Position numbers and translations under genes: made by a program. Of a stretch of 64,000 nt of DNA, positions 25,081 to 33,655 are shown piece by piece; the stretch's first letter is position 1; every line of letters begins with the position of its first letter. The notes beneath the pieces are model-generated. The model ran no database searches. It was not told where the DNA came from and worked only from the letters and a program-made list of their open reading frames with translations. Origin of the DNA: Caldilineales bacterium (GTDB taxonomy: Bacteria > Chloroflexota > Anaerolineae > Caldilineales > Caldilineaceae); the NCBI GenBank assembly GCA_012271135.1, contig JAAXGZ010000040.1, forward strand, positions 16,879 to 80,878, read 5' to 3'.

Positions 25081-25547
25081 CCGCCATCCTCCAACGGAAG
25101 TCGAAAGGGATCGTCATCGTATCGTCCCTCCCACCAGTTCGTACTATCCAGGAACTCGCACCCTTGCCAGAATTCGATTACGAACTCGTGATTGTAGAGC
25201 GCCTCGTACTGAAGACCCACGATACCCGTTTCGGGATCGTGGGCCACGGCGAAGATACGGATATTGTCCGTGTTGGGCCACTCGTCAAATGCTGTCTTGT
25301 ACTTGAGCACTGTAGCATCCTGTACGCCGCCATCGCTGCCCGTGATGCAGGTACCATCCGCCATGACCAGCGGCTCCGAGTCAATCCACAGGGCTTCGAT
25401 GGCGTCCACCCTTTCCGTCAAGGCCTGCAACCGTTCGGCCAGGCCCTCGAGACTGACATCACCCTGGGCCAGCAACAGGCCCGGCACGACCAGCCACAGC
25501 GCCGCCAGGCACGCCAGCGACACAACAACCAGCTTCTTTCCTTTCAT
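25077..25547 (-). CDS. secreted protein of unknown function with N-terminal coiled-coil stretch
   Basis: This is a 156-residue protein. The N-terminus is a signal peptide (MKGKKLVVVSLACLAALWLV, cleavage likely after LLLAQ). A short Leu/Glu-rich helix with coiled-coil spacing (LEGLAERLQALTERVDAIEAL) is followed by an acidic, Trp-rich domain of unknown type. ATG 25547 has GAGGGGG six bases upstream. The gene is translationally coupled to the next small membrane protein gene. Confidence 0.65.
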   Translation of the reverse strand: MKGKKLVVVSLACLAALWLVVPGLLLAQGDVSLEGLAERLQALTERVDAIEALWIDSEPLVMADGTCITGSDGGVQDATVLKYKTAFDEWPNTDNIRIFAVAHDPETGIVGLQYEALYNHEFVIEFWQGCEFLDSTNWWEGRYDDDPFRLPLEDGG

Positions 25548-25724
25548 GGGAGCCCCCTCGTGGTAGCGAACAGCGTTACCACACAGCCGAACAGCATGCA
25601 CCAGCGAGGAGGCGTGCAATGCGCCGTTCGCGCCGGTGCGAAGCCCAGAGGGCTCTTTTCGACTGTGTGGTGGATGCACCGTACCACGTGAAAACCCAGC
25701 CCATCAAATCCTGGTTATAATTTC

Positions 25725-25925
25725 CATGTTTTTGCTTGGCGCCCGGAGGTTGACAACGAGCTTGCCGACCACCGTCACCACGATGAATGGTTGTTCTATG
25801 TGGTTCGGTCGGATGTCCTGCCGGAAGGCCAGAAGTCCATCGGTCTGAGTGGCATTGAACGACTCGCGCACCCGGTGAACATCGAAGCCCTGGCGGCAGT
25901 CGTACAATCGGCGCTTGACTCCTGA
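25725..25925 (+). pseudogene. C-terminal remnant of a PD-(D/E)XK-like gene
   Basis: This frame reads HVFAWRPEVD, then ADHRHHDEWLFYVVRSDVLP and GQKSIGLSGIERLAHPV, ending at TGA 25925. By eye it is about three-quarters identical to the last 69 residues of the intact gene at 34764-35351. The N-terminal two-thirds, with the catalytic motif, are absent. It shows that this gene family has been duplicated or inserted and then lost. Confidence 0.85.
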
Positions 25926-26164
25926 AATACCAGCCGCCCCCACATGCCAGCATGTGGGGGCGGCCGGGCGCGAGGCATCATCGAATTGGAGGTCCGGACC
26001 GGACGCGGCCGCCTTATCCGTGGATGCGCGTATTCCCCCGGCGATCGGCGTCGCAGACTCCCTTGTTCCAGTCCGCTGCCAACGAGCCGACTGGGGACAA
26101 CAGGTCAGGACATGGACATGGCCAAACCAATACCGGTTTCAGTCCGTACGGTGCTTGGCCGCGG
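25926..26164. other. gap between the nuclease remnant and the first 18-Cys gene
   Basis: Apart from the hairpin at 25934-25963, nothing is recognised. Confidence 0.4.
25934..25963. terminator. 13-bp perfect stem, terminator-like
   Basis: CCGCCCCCACATG pairs with CATGTGGGGGCGG across CCAG. There is no T-run on either strand. It lies nine bases after the remnant's stop codon and 202 bases after the end of the minus-strand gene at 26165. Confidence 0.5.
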
Positions 26165-27616
26165 TCACTCGCAGATATCCTTGGTCCGCAATGCGCCGGT
26201 TGCGGCCCAGGGATCGGAACCCGCGTGATCGGCGACCACGAAGTTGTGCTCCTGGAAGCCGGCGGCGCACAGGCATTCGGGAGTCCGGTCCCGTGCCTCT
26301 TCCACGACTTGCCGGACCGACTGGGCCAACTCATCGGCCACCAAGCCCTTTAGGGGTCCGATGTCCCAGAGAAACACCAGTTCGCGCAGGATCCCGGTGT
26401 TCCGGGCGGGACAGTACTTGGCTGCAGTCCTAATGCGTTCGTCGCACAGGGCGAGGTTTGGGTTGTCGAACTTGACGGCGGCGGCCGAACCCACGTCCCA
26501 GCCCAGTCGGTCCATGCAGTTCAACACGTGACTGTCCTCAATCACGATGTGGAAGTTGCGCATGTAGTCCCGGAAGGCTCCACTGTCGACTTCGGCGTTC
26601 AGGCACCCAATCACGGTGTTGCAGACCTCAACCGGATGCGCGGACGACGACTCCAAATAGGAGGTGAAATCCACCGTCAGGTATGGGGTACCGACAGGTT
26701 TGAAACCGGGTCCGTCAATCTCGATACTGGGCATGGACCGGAAGATTGATCTGGGGGACCTGCTTTCCCAGGCCTTGAGGTATCGATCCAGCAGCTTGGC
26801 GTTGGTGCGCGCAGCCGAGTCGGCGTCCAGCACGTTGCTGATGCTGTCTGTGTAGTCGAGCAGGATGAAGCCGCGCAGGTCTTTCCGGACGAAGTCCATG
26901 GTGCGGTAGGCGCTGGAGCGCGGCACGTGTGTCTCGAACCAGTCCCGGAGGGCGTCGTCGGCACACTCCCACATGAGAGCCCACACATTGCTGTAGAAGC
27001 AACTGTCGGCTGCCCCCCAGAGTTCGGAGACCTGGGTCCAGCCACTGCTTTTGAACAGTACGCTTGCACAATCGGCCGCGTTGTAGCAGAAGTGGAGTTT
27101 TTCGGCACACTCGTCGTCGCCCGGTTCGCAGTAGGGCGAGATCTCGAACGCCGGTGTCAGCGTGAAGTTGGGCCAGACGAGGTCGTAGATGCGGTGCTTG
27201 GCGCCCCAACAGGTGTGGAACGCGGCGTTGCGGCTGTTTTCGTCGGCCGCGACCGGGGCACTGCACATCTCAAGCAGGCCCCTCCAGGCCTCGGTTGGAT
27301 CTTTCTTGTCGGGGTTGGGAATCGTGCCGTTCCGAATCGTGACCTGTACCGAGCAGTGGATGTCCAGGCTGGTGCACTGGCCCGGTGCCAGTATCGAAAA
27401 GTTGGCTGTCTTCTCGGTTGCGGACAGGATTTCGAAGTAGCCGTCGGCGAAGTCGGTCGCGGAGGCAGCCTGTACGGAACTCCCGAACACGAACATCAGC
27501 AGAATGGCAGCCAGCAGTCCGACGACTGTGCCGCCGAACCATGGTTGCAGGGACCAAGATCGCGTAGGGCTCGGCGACGTTGGGGTTGGACAACTGGTGG
27601 TCAAGGGAGAGAGCAT
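26165..27616 (-). CDS. secreted 18-cysteine protein of unknown function, paralogue A
   Basis: This is a 483-residue protein. A long N-region precedes a signal helix (about 27-50, GTVVGLLAAILLMFVFG) with likely cleavage near VQAASA. The mature part has 18 cysteines, every one of which has a counterpart in the paralogue at 28136-29464. Blocks shared with it include SPYCEPGDDECAEKL, VCNTVIGC, CMDRLGWDV, ALCDERI, RDRTPECLCAAGF and a terminal DIC[ED]. An even number of conserved Cys suggests nine disulfides in an extracytoplasmic domain. I recognise no family. No ribosome-binding site is evident before ATG 27616. Confidence 0.82.
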   Translation of the reverse strand: MLSPLTTSCPTPTSPSPTRSWSLQPWFGGTVVGLLAAILLMFVFGSSVQAASATDFADGYFEILSATEKTANFSILAPGQCTSLDIHCSVQVTIRNGTIPNPDKKDPTEAWRGLLEMCSAPVAADENSRNAAFHTCWGAKHRIYDLVWPNFTLTPAFEISPYCEPGDDECAEKLHFCYNAADCASVLFKSSGWTQVSELWGAADSCFYSNVWALMWECADDALRDWFETHVPRSSAYRTMDFVRKDLRGFILLDYTDSISNVLDADSAARTNAKLLDRYLKAWESRSPRSIFRSMPSIEIDGPGFKPVGTPYLTVDFTSYLESSSAHPVEVCNTVIGCLNAEVDSGAFRDYMRNFHIVIEDSHVLNCMDRLGWDVGSAAAVKFDNPNLALCDERIRTAAKYCPARNTGILRELVFLWDIGPLKGLVADELAQSVRQVVEEARDRTPECLCAAGFQEHNFVVADHAGSDPWAATGALRTKDICE

Positions 27617-28011
27617 GGCGTTTTGGCGAAAGTGTTGAAGGCTTGGCAGGCCAAGACGGGCGTGTCCAATGGCTGTTGAAGGTCGATGGATGGGACAGCG
27701 AGTCGCGGCATGGCACCAGACGTCCGCGTTTCCTGATCGACTCGGTTTGGATAAAGGCCGGTCTGGGATGATGACTCAATTGCTGGCGATTGTGGCTGCA
27801 AATTTCACCGGTATCGATGCAGGGCACCGCGTCGGTGGTCCCGAGGCCCCCGCTTGCTCCAGGGAGAATGATGCGGAGCCCCCAGTGGGTTCACCGTGTG
27901 CACGGACCGATCCGTGCGCACCTCGGGTTGGCCCATTGACGTCCGCGGAGCGAGGTGCACCAGAAACGGGATGGCACCGCATCGGCCGCAAGCCGGGTTG
28001 CCGATCAAAAT
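27617..28011. other. gap between the two 18-Cys paralogues
   Basis: About 395 bases with no recognised gene or repeat. It should contain the promoter of paralogue A, but no convincing -35/-10 pair is visible. Confidence 0.4.
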
Positions 28012-28047
28012 GCCCCGGACACAGTTCCGCGCAACTGTGTCCGGGGC
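28012..28047 (-). terminator. terminator of 18-Cys paralogue B
   Basis: GCCCCGGACACAGTT pairs perfectly with AACTGTGTCCGGGGC (15 bp) across six bases. On the minus strand it is followed by ATTTTGATC. It lies 88 bases after the stop of the gene at 28136-29464. Confidence 0.7.
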
Positions 28048-28135
28048 TTGGTCAAGTCCGACAAAAGAAGTCAAACCCGGTTCGCCGGAGCGGTCGACAC
28101 ATCGGGGCTTGAGCCGTGCCAGGCTCCGGGTCCGG

Positions 28136-29464
28136 TCAGTCGCAAATGTCCTCCGTCCGCATTGCACCGGAGCGCTCCCAGGGATCGTCCATCGTTTCGG
28201 GGGTGACGATGAAATTCTTCTCCTCGAATCCCGCGGCGCACAGGCACTCCGGAGTCCGGTCGCGGGCCCGTTCCACCTGCAGGCGCAGCGACTGGGCGTA
28301 GGAGTCGGGGAGGATTCCCCGCAGGAGCCCGTTGTCCCACATCTCGAACAGATCGGCGCCGGCGCCGGTGTCCTTGGCCGGGCAGACTTCGTTGGCGGTC
28401 TTCATCCGTTCGTCACAGGCGATCAGGTCGGCGTTGTCGAAGGGGATGGCGTGATCATCTTCCACGTCCCATCCGGCCCGGTCCATGCAGCGCAGCACCG
28501 AACTGTCCTGGATGATGATGTGCAGGTTCTGCATGTAGCTCCGGAAGGTGTTGCTGTGGGTTGCCACGGTCACGCAGCCAATGGTCGTGTTGCAGACCTG
28601 GTACGGCCCGGTCGATTCCAGGAAGGCCGTGAAGTTGACCGTCAGGTACTCGTCCTTGGTCAGGCGGAAGCTGGGCCCGTGGGTGTCCACATCGTCCACC
28701 GAGGCGTAGATGGAGGTTGGGGTCCGGGACGCCCATATCCGCTGGTACCGTTCAAGTACAGTCTCGGATGAGCTTGTGGACGACTGGTCACCGACATCAT
28801 CCAGGTCGTCTTCGTAGTCCTCCAGGGTGAAGCCCCGGTCTTCGTCCTCCTCGTCCTCCAGGTCGTCATAGTCGTCGTTGCGACCCATGTTGTCATCGAG
28901 CCAGTCATCAAAGGCTTCGTCGATGCACTCCCAGACGTCGTCCTCGTCATCGTCGTACAGACACGAACCGGCCTCGTCCCACAGGTCGCCCACTTGGGTC
29001 CACGGCTTTCTGCCGTAGCTGTTGTCATCGCAGTCGTTGGCGTTGAAGCAAATGCGCAGCTCCTCGGCGCACTCGTCGTCACCACTCTTGCAGTACGGAG
29101 TGATTTCAAAGTCGTCATCGGGGTTGATGGTGGGCCAGGTCACGGTGAAGCCGGAACCCCAACAATCCTCGAAATCCTGATAGCGCCCGTCACCGCTGCT
29201 GGCGTCGCTGCAGGCCTCCAGATCGTCCTCCCAGTTACTGGCAGGTGTCCCCGACACCCTCACCGTGCAGTTTTCGTCTGTGTCGTCGCAACTGGTGTTG
29301 ATTGAGAAGTAGGCGGTACTGGACGACTTTTCGACTATGTCAAAGTAACTGCCGTGGAAATTGGTTTCGGTCGCCAGCGCGACGGATGTCATGCCGGCTG
29401 CGATCAGGATGGTGCCCAGCAACACCAACAGGAACCTGGCTGGGAATTTCGAGTGTCTGTTCAT
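28136..29464 (-). CDS. secreted 18-cysteine protein with Asp/Glu-rich segment, paralogue B
   Basis: This is a 442-residue protein with a clear signal peptide (about 10-31, cleavage near ALA) and AGAGGAG seven bases before ATG 29464. Its 18 cysteines (59, 66, 85, 101, 125, 132, 139, 145, 168, 180, 291, 297, 326, 350, 361, 407, 409, 441) all match paralogue A. Residues about 170-226 are strongly acidic (DDDEDDVWEC, then YDDLEDEEDEDRG), whereas the aligned part of A is ordinary. This suggests Ca2+ or other cation binding, or a surface-charge role, in B only. No known family is recognised. Confidence 0.85.
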   Translation of the reverse strand: MNRHSKFPARFLLVLLGTILIAAGMTSVALATETNFHGSYFDIVEKSSSTAYFSINTSCDDTDENCTVRVSGTPASNWEDDLEACSDASSGDGRYQDFEDCWGSGFTVTWPTINPDDDFEITPYCKSGDDECAEELRICFNANDCDDNSYGRKPWTQVGDLWDEAGSCLYDDDEDDVWECIDEAFDDWLDDNMGRNDDYDDLEDEEDEDRGFTLEDYEDDLDDVGDQSSTSSSETVLERYQRIWASRTPTSIYASVDDVDTHGPSFRLTKDEYLTVNFTAFLESTGPYQVCNTTIGCVTVATHSNTFRSYMQNLHIIIQDSSVLRCMDRAGWDVEDDHAIPFDNADLIACDERMKTANEVCPAKDTGAGADLFEMWDNGLLRGILPDSYAQSLRLQVERARDRTPECLCAAGFEEKNFIVTPETMDDPWERSGAMRTEDICD

Positions 29465-29532
29465 GGTGTCTCTCCTCTGGAGGCGTGAGGGACTGGTTGT
29501 GTTGTGGCGTGAGTGTCAGGTTGCCGACCGGG

Positions 29533-30765
29533 CTACTTCTTGACGGCCCAGTTGACAATCGCGGTGGCATCGGCCGCGGCGTCGAAGTATTCGACCCGGA
29601 CCGTGCGCGTGCCGTAGCGCGGCGTGTAGTCCCGGTAGACAAGCGTGGCGGCCTGCCCTTGCCATTGGTTGATGATCAACTGATCGTCAACCCAGACTCG
29701 AATGCCGTCGTCGGCAATCGCCATGAACCGATACTCTTGGCCGGTGAACTGGAAGGTACCGGTCCACCGCACACTGAAGTCGTTGGGGATGCCGGCTCCG
29801 GGCGAGGCCTGCTGCCAGTGGAAGGCAATCTGGTTGTCTTGCCTGGTCACCACTGGAGCGCCGTCCAGACTGGTGTTGGCGAAGTACTGCGCGGTCCACG
29901 GACCCACACCGTAGTAGCCGGCCAGAGGTGCCGCTGCCGGGGGTGGAGTCGGTGCGGGCGCTGGGGCCGGTGTCGGTGCAGGGGCAGGAGCGGGCACTGG
30001 TGCAGGAGCGGGTACGGGTGCAGGAGCGGGTACGGGTGCGGGCGTCCAGGGCTGCTGGGTTGGCACTGGTCCTGAGCAGGAAGCGGGAAGCCAAATGCGT
30101 TGCCCTGTGTAGACCAGGCTCGGATTGGCAATGTTGTTGACCTGGGCCAGGAAACTGGTCGCGCAGCCGGTGCTCAGGGCGATTCGAGCCAGGAAGTCAC
30201 CCCGTTGGATCGTGTACCAGCGGCCCTCGCCCTGTCCGGCCTGCGGAACATCCTGCCGGGATGCAGTGGACGGGGTCGTGATTTGCGTACCGCTGGACGG
30301 CGTTCCGCCAGTACCTCCAGGAATGCACAGCTCCGTGCCTGCTGCCAGCCACGAGACCACCGACTTGTTGTTGACCAAGGCCAGGGTGGAAGCTTCCACA
30401 TCGAATTCCGCCGCAATGGAGGCGAAGGTGTCCCCGGCTACCGTGGTGTAGGTATTCGGACACAAGGCTATGACTGTGCCGGGCTCCGCTTCCTCTTCTA
30501 CCTCCTCACCGGGCAGCAGGATCGTAGCCCCCACGTAGATCTGGTTGGCGTTCCCGATGCTGGGGTTCAACGCCAGGATCTCTTCAATCGTGGTGTCGTG
30601 ATCCTCGGCGATCTGGCGAAGACTGTCGCCGGATCGGATGATGTACGTCGTCGTACCCGATTGAGCCAGGACGACGGTTGACATAACAACTAGGGACAGC
30701 ACAAGATGTACCGCGCCGAGGGCCAACACCCTGGCAAGGGGTCTCGCAACAATCGATTTCAACAT
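29533..30765 (-). CDS. secreted protein with three LysM repeats and a C-terminal PA14-like domain
   Basis: This is a 410-residue protein. A signal peptide (about 10-34) is followed by LysM domains at about 40-86, 104-150 and 183-228 (for example YIIRSGDSLRQIAEDHDTT and YTIQRGDFLARIA). A Pro/Ala repeat linker spans about 235-281 and a PA14-like beta-barrel about 285-410 (YFANTSLDG, FSVRWTGTFQF, VRVEYFDA). LysM binds peptidoglycan or chitin; PA14 usually binds carbohydrate. It is probably a wall-bound or secreted glycan-binding protein. ATG 30765 follows AGGAG at seven bases; a GTG... start farther up would extend into non-family sequence. Confidence 0.85.
   Translation of the reverse strand: MLKSIVARPLARVLALGAVHLVLSLVVMSTVVLAQSGTTTYIIRSGDSLRQIAEDHDTTIEEILALNPSIGNANQIYVGATILLPGEEVEEEAEPGTVIALCPNTYTTVAGDTFASIAAEFDVEASTLALVNNKSVVSWLAAGTELCIPGGTGGTPSSGTQITTPSTASRQDVPQAGQGEGRWYTIQRGDFLARIALSTGCATSFLAQVNNIANPSLVYTGQRIWLPASCSGPVPTQQPWTPAPVPAPAPVPAPAPVPAPAPAPTPAPAPAPTPPPAAAPLAGYYGVGPWTAQYFANTSLDGAPVVTRQDNQIAFHWQQASPGAGIPNDFSVRWTGTFQFTGQEYRFMAIADDGIRVWVDDQLIINQWQGQAATLVYRDYTPRYGTRTVRVEYFDAAADATAIVNWAVKK
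29982..30040 (-). repeat. 18-bp tandem repeat in the Pro/Ala linker
   Basis: The unit GTGCAGGAGCGGGTACGG occurs at 30000-30017 and 30018-30035, with partial copies on both sides. It encodes part of the APVP linker repeat. Such tracts can change length by slippage. Confidence 0.75.
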
Positions 30766-31124
30766 CGTGTGACTCCTCGGTTTCTCCAACGATCAGGGTG
30801 CTTGCCTCGGCAATGTCCGCATGATTCGGTCATGTCCCCGACTTCGGGGCAGACCCGTCCCCGTCTATCGCCAAGCTTTAGCCGGCCCGGACGCGTCCGT
30901 TTGGGAGCGAGTCCCGCGCCTGCATGCGAGCACAGCGACTCAGGGTACAGGTGCCCTGTTTATATAAGACGACCGAATGTTGATATTGTTACGTAATTAC
31001 AATGCACAAGGTGGCCGTGGGTGACCTCAAATCCGGGATTCCGGCTGACGGGCACGGTGCGTCCGGAAACAGTGACAGACTCATCCACTTGCTCCCGGCC
31101 ACACAACGACACTTGGGATCAAGC
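30766..31124. other. divergent intergenic region, AT-rich core
   Basis: This gap separates the LysM gene (-) from the ABC-F gene (+). Around 30960-31000 the sequence becomes AT-rich (TTTATATAAG, and the partly symmetric ATTGTTACGTAATTACAAT). Promoters for both genes probably lie here, but no clean -35/-10 pair can be chosen. The ABC-F frame is also open from ATG 31002, which would add 41 residues. Confidence 0.4.
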
Positions 31125-33047
31125 ATGAGCGTGGTGGTTGGCCGCTCCCTCGAAAAGCGGTATGGCAACGACCTGGTCTTTACGGGTCTGGACTTCGCGA
31201 TCGGCCAGGGCGACCGCATCGGCCTGGTCGGGCCGAACGGCAGCGGCAAGTCCTCGCTGCTGAGGGCCATCGGAGGTCTTGACGACTACTTTGACGGGCA
31301 GCTGATCCACAGTCGGGAGCTGACCATCGGATACCTGGCCCAGGAACCTCCGGGCACCATCCGCCTCCCGGTGCTGGACTTCCTCCGCTCCGCGTTCCGC
31401 GAACTGGCGGAGCTTGGCAGGCAACTGGAGAACCTGACGACCGAGCTTGAGACGGGTGTCGAAGAACCCCGGCACGAGGAATTGCTGGAACGCTATGCCC
31501 GGGTTCAGGCTTCGTTCGAAACACGGGGCGGCTACACCATGGACAGTCGGCTAGAGGAGACACTGGCCAACCTGAGGATCCCGGAGTCCAGCTGGCAATC
31601 CCCCGTGTCGGATCTGAGCGGCGGCCAGCGAACAAGGCTACACCTTGGTCATGTCCTCCTGGAACAGCCACGGCTCCTGTTGCTCGACGAACCCACCAAC
31701 TACTTGGACGAAGTCTCGCTCCCTTGGCTGATTCGAACCCTGAAGAACTGGTCGGGCAGCGTGGTTGTGGTATCCCACAGCCACGCGTTCCTAGAACAGG
31801 TACCGACCAGGATCTGGGAGCTAGACCGGCATGGTCTAACCCAATACAAGGGCAACCACGCCGCGTACCGGCAGCAACGGGCAGCCCGGCGCGAGAGGCA
31901 GGCCAAGGAATATGCGGCCCAACAGGCATTTGTGGCCAAGACGGAGGAATTCATTCGCAGGAACAAGGCCGGAGTCCTGTCACGGCAGGCGCGCGGCCGG
32001 GCGACCCGGCTGGCCCGACACCTAGAACGGCACGGTGTGGAACGGGTCCATGCCGATCCGGCCTTGCGGTTTTCCTTTCCGTCCAGGGTCAGAAGCGGCG
32101 ACATCGTGCTGCGCACCTACGGCCTCGTGGTGGGTTACGGACCCGGCAAGCCCATCCTGCGCGTGCCCGACCTTGAGCTCAGGCGTCAGGCGCGGGTGGC
32201 CGTCGTTGGCCCCAACGGTGCCGGCAAATCTACTCTGTTGCGGGCGCTGGTCGGGCACCTGGAGCCTGTTGAGGGCGAGTTCGAAATGGGCGCGAGCATA
32301 TGGCCCGGCTACTTCGCCCAGCATCACGTGCGGGACGACTTCTCCGTGTTGGACCCCGCACAGACACCGTTCGACCTCATCAAGGATCAGATGCGCCTCA
32401 AGGACCAGGACGTGCGGGCTCACCTGGGTGCCTTCCAACTAAGCGGCGAAGATGTTTTTCGCCCCTTGGGAACCCTGTCGGGCGGTCAGAAGAGCCGATT
32501 GATGTTTGCCCACCTGGCTCTTCAGGACACCAATCTTCTGGTGCTGGATGAACCGCTCAGCCACTTCGACAGTCATAACGCCCTGTTGACCTCGTTGCAG
32601 GGGTACGGGGGCACGATTCTGGTGGTGTCCCATGATCAACGCCTCGTGTCCAACCTAGCCACCCAGGTTTGGCACATTACTCCCGGGCAGGAGGGACAAC
32701 TGTCCACACTGGAGGTTTTTCACGGTTCCTGGTCGGCGTGGCGCAACAAACGCGCCAATGGCCGGCGGAGAGCCCTGCCGGACACAACACCGGTGTCCAG
32801 GGTGCAGGATGCGGACACCACGGCTCCAAACCAGTTGGCCAGGCAGCAACGGGTGGAGACCGAACGCAACTTGGAAAGGGAGATAGACCTTCTGGACCAG
32901 AAACTGGAGGCGGTCCTGGAACGGCTCAACGCAGCGTCGGGCGCGGGGGACGGCGAAGCCATACGAAAGCTCCAAAAGGCACACCGTTTCCTCCAGGACG
33001 AGTTGGATGGCAAGTGGGCGGCTCTGGCCGAACTGTACGAGGCATGA
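31125..33047 (+). CDS. ABC-F family ATPase
   Basis: This 640-residue protein has two ABC domains and no membrane segments. Domain 1 has GPNGSGKSS, LSGGQRTRL and LLLLDEPTNYLDE. Domain 2 has GPNGAGKST, LSGGQKSRL and LLVLDEPLSHFD, the latter unusual for the normal DEPTNHLD. A charged P-site-tRNA-interaction linker (about 240-310) lies between them, and the C-terminus is a predicted coiled coil. ABC-F proteins work on ribosomes, either easing stalling or giving antibiotic protection. ATG 31125 matches the family start; 31002 is the longer alternative. It overlaps coaE by four bases. Confidence 0.9.
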   Translation: MSVVVGRSLEKRYGNDLVFTGLDFAIGQGDRIGLVGPNGSGKSSLLRAIGGLDDYFDGQLIHSRELTIGYLAQEPPGTIRLPVLDFLRSAFRELAELGRQLENLTTELETGVEEPRHEELLERYARVQASFETRGGYTMDSRLEETLANLRIPESSWQSPVSDLSGGQRTRLHLGHVLLEQPRLLLLDEPTNYLDEVSLPWLIRTLKNWSGSVVVVSHSHAFLEQVPTRIWELDRHGLTQYKGNHAAYRQQRAARRERQAKEYAAQQAFVAKTEEFIRRNKAGVLSRQARGRATRLARHLERHGVERVHADPALRFSFPSRVRSGDIVLRTYGLVVGYGPGKPILRVPDLELRRQARVAVVGPNGAGKSTLLRALVGHLEPVEGEFEMGASIWPGYFAQHHVRDDFSVLDPAQTPFDLIKDQMRLKDQDVRAHLGAFQLSGEDVFRPLGTLSGGQKSRLMFAHLALQDTNLLVLDEPLSHFDSHNALLTSLQGYGGTILVVSHDQRLVSNLATQVWHITPGQEGQLSTLEVFHGSWSAWRNKRANGRRRALPDTTPVSRVQDADTTAPNQLARQQRVETERNLEREIDLLDQKLEAVLERLNAASGAGDGEAIRKLQKAHRFLQDELDGKWAALAELYEA

Positions 33048-33655
33048 ACTCCCGACGGCGTCCATTGGTGATTGGAATCACCGGCAACATCGCGGCGGGA
33101 AAGTCAACGGTCATGCGGCTGCTGGCCGACCGGGGTGCGACCCCGATCGATATGGATCTGGTGACGCGCGATGCGTTGCGTTCGAACGGGGCCGGGTTTG
33201 GCCCGGTGGTCGAACGGTTTGGGCGGGAGATTCTCGATGACACCGGCGAGATCGATCGGGCGCGCCTTGGTCGGATGGTGTTTGCCGACCCCGAGAATCT
33301 GCGTGACCTTGAGCAAATCCTGCATCCCATCGTGGGCGGGATCGGCAGGACCATGGTGGAGGAAGCGGACACGGATGTGGTCGTGATCGAAGCCATCAAG
33401 ATGCTGGAGGGTGGTCGGTCCCGAGAGTTGTGCGACCAGATCTGGGTTGTCGCGTCAGATGAAGCACTGCAACTGGCGCGACTTCAGGAGACGCGTGGGA
33501 TGTCGGCGCAGGACGGACTTGCCCGGCTGGCAAACCAGAGCAGCCAGGAATGGAAGATTCAACAGGCGGACCGGGTGATCACCAACACGGGATCCCTGCA
33601 GGACTTGGAGCGGCAGGTCGACGAGCTTTGGCAGTCGTCCGGTGCTCGGACCTGA
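33044..33655 (+). CDS. coaE: dephospho-CoA kinase
   Basis: This is a 203-residue P-loop kinase that performs the last step of coenzyme A synthesis. Visible motifs are GITGNIAAGKSTV, IDMDLVTRDAL (the family reads DADxxxR/H), LHPIV and the LID region RLQETRGMS. The start ATG overlaps the ABC-F stop (ATGA), so the two are translationally coupled. The final motif IxNTGSLQDLERQVDELW is typical. Confidence 0.92.
   Translation: MNSRRRPLVIGITGNIAAGKSTVMRLLADRGATPIDMDLVTRDALRSNGAGFGPVVERFGREILDDTGEIDRARLGRMVFADPENLRDLEQILHPIVGGIGRTMVEEADTDVVVIEAIKMLEGGRSRELCDQIWVVASDEALQLARLQETRGMSAQDGLARLANQSSQEWKIQQADRVITNTGSLQDLERQVDELWQSSGART

Noticed and set aside
29982-30040. CRISPR-like array
   Set aside because: The short tandem units are contiguous, with no spacers, and encode the Pro/Ala linker.
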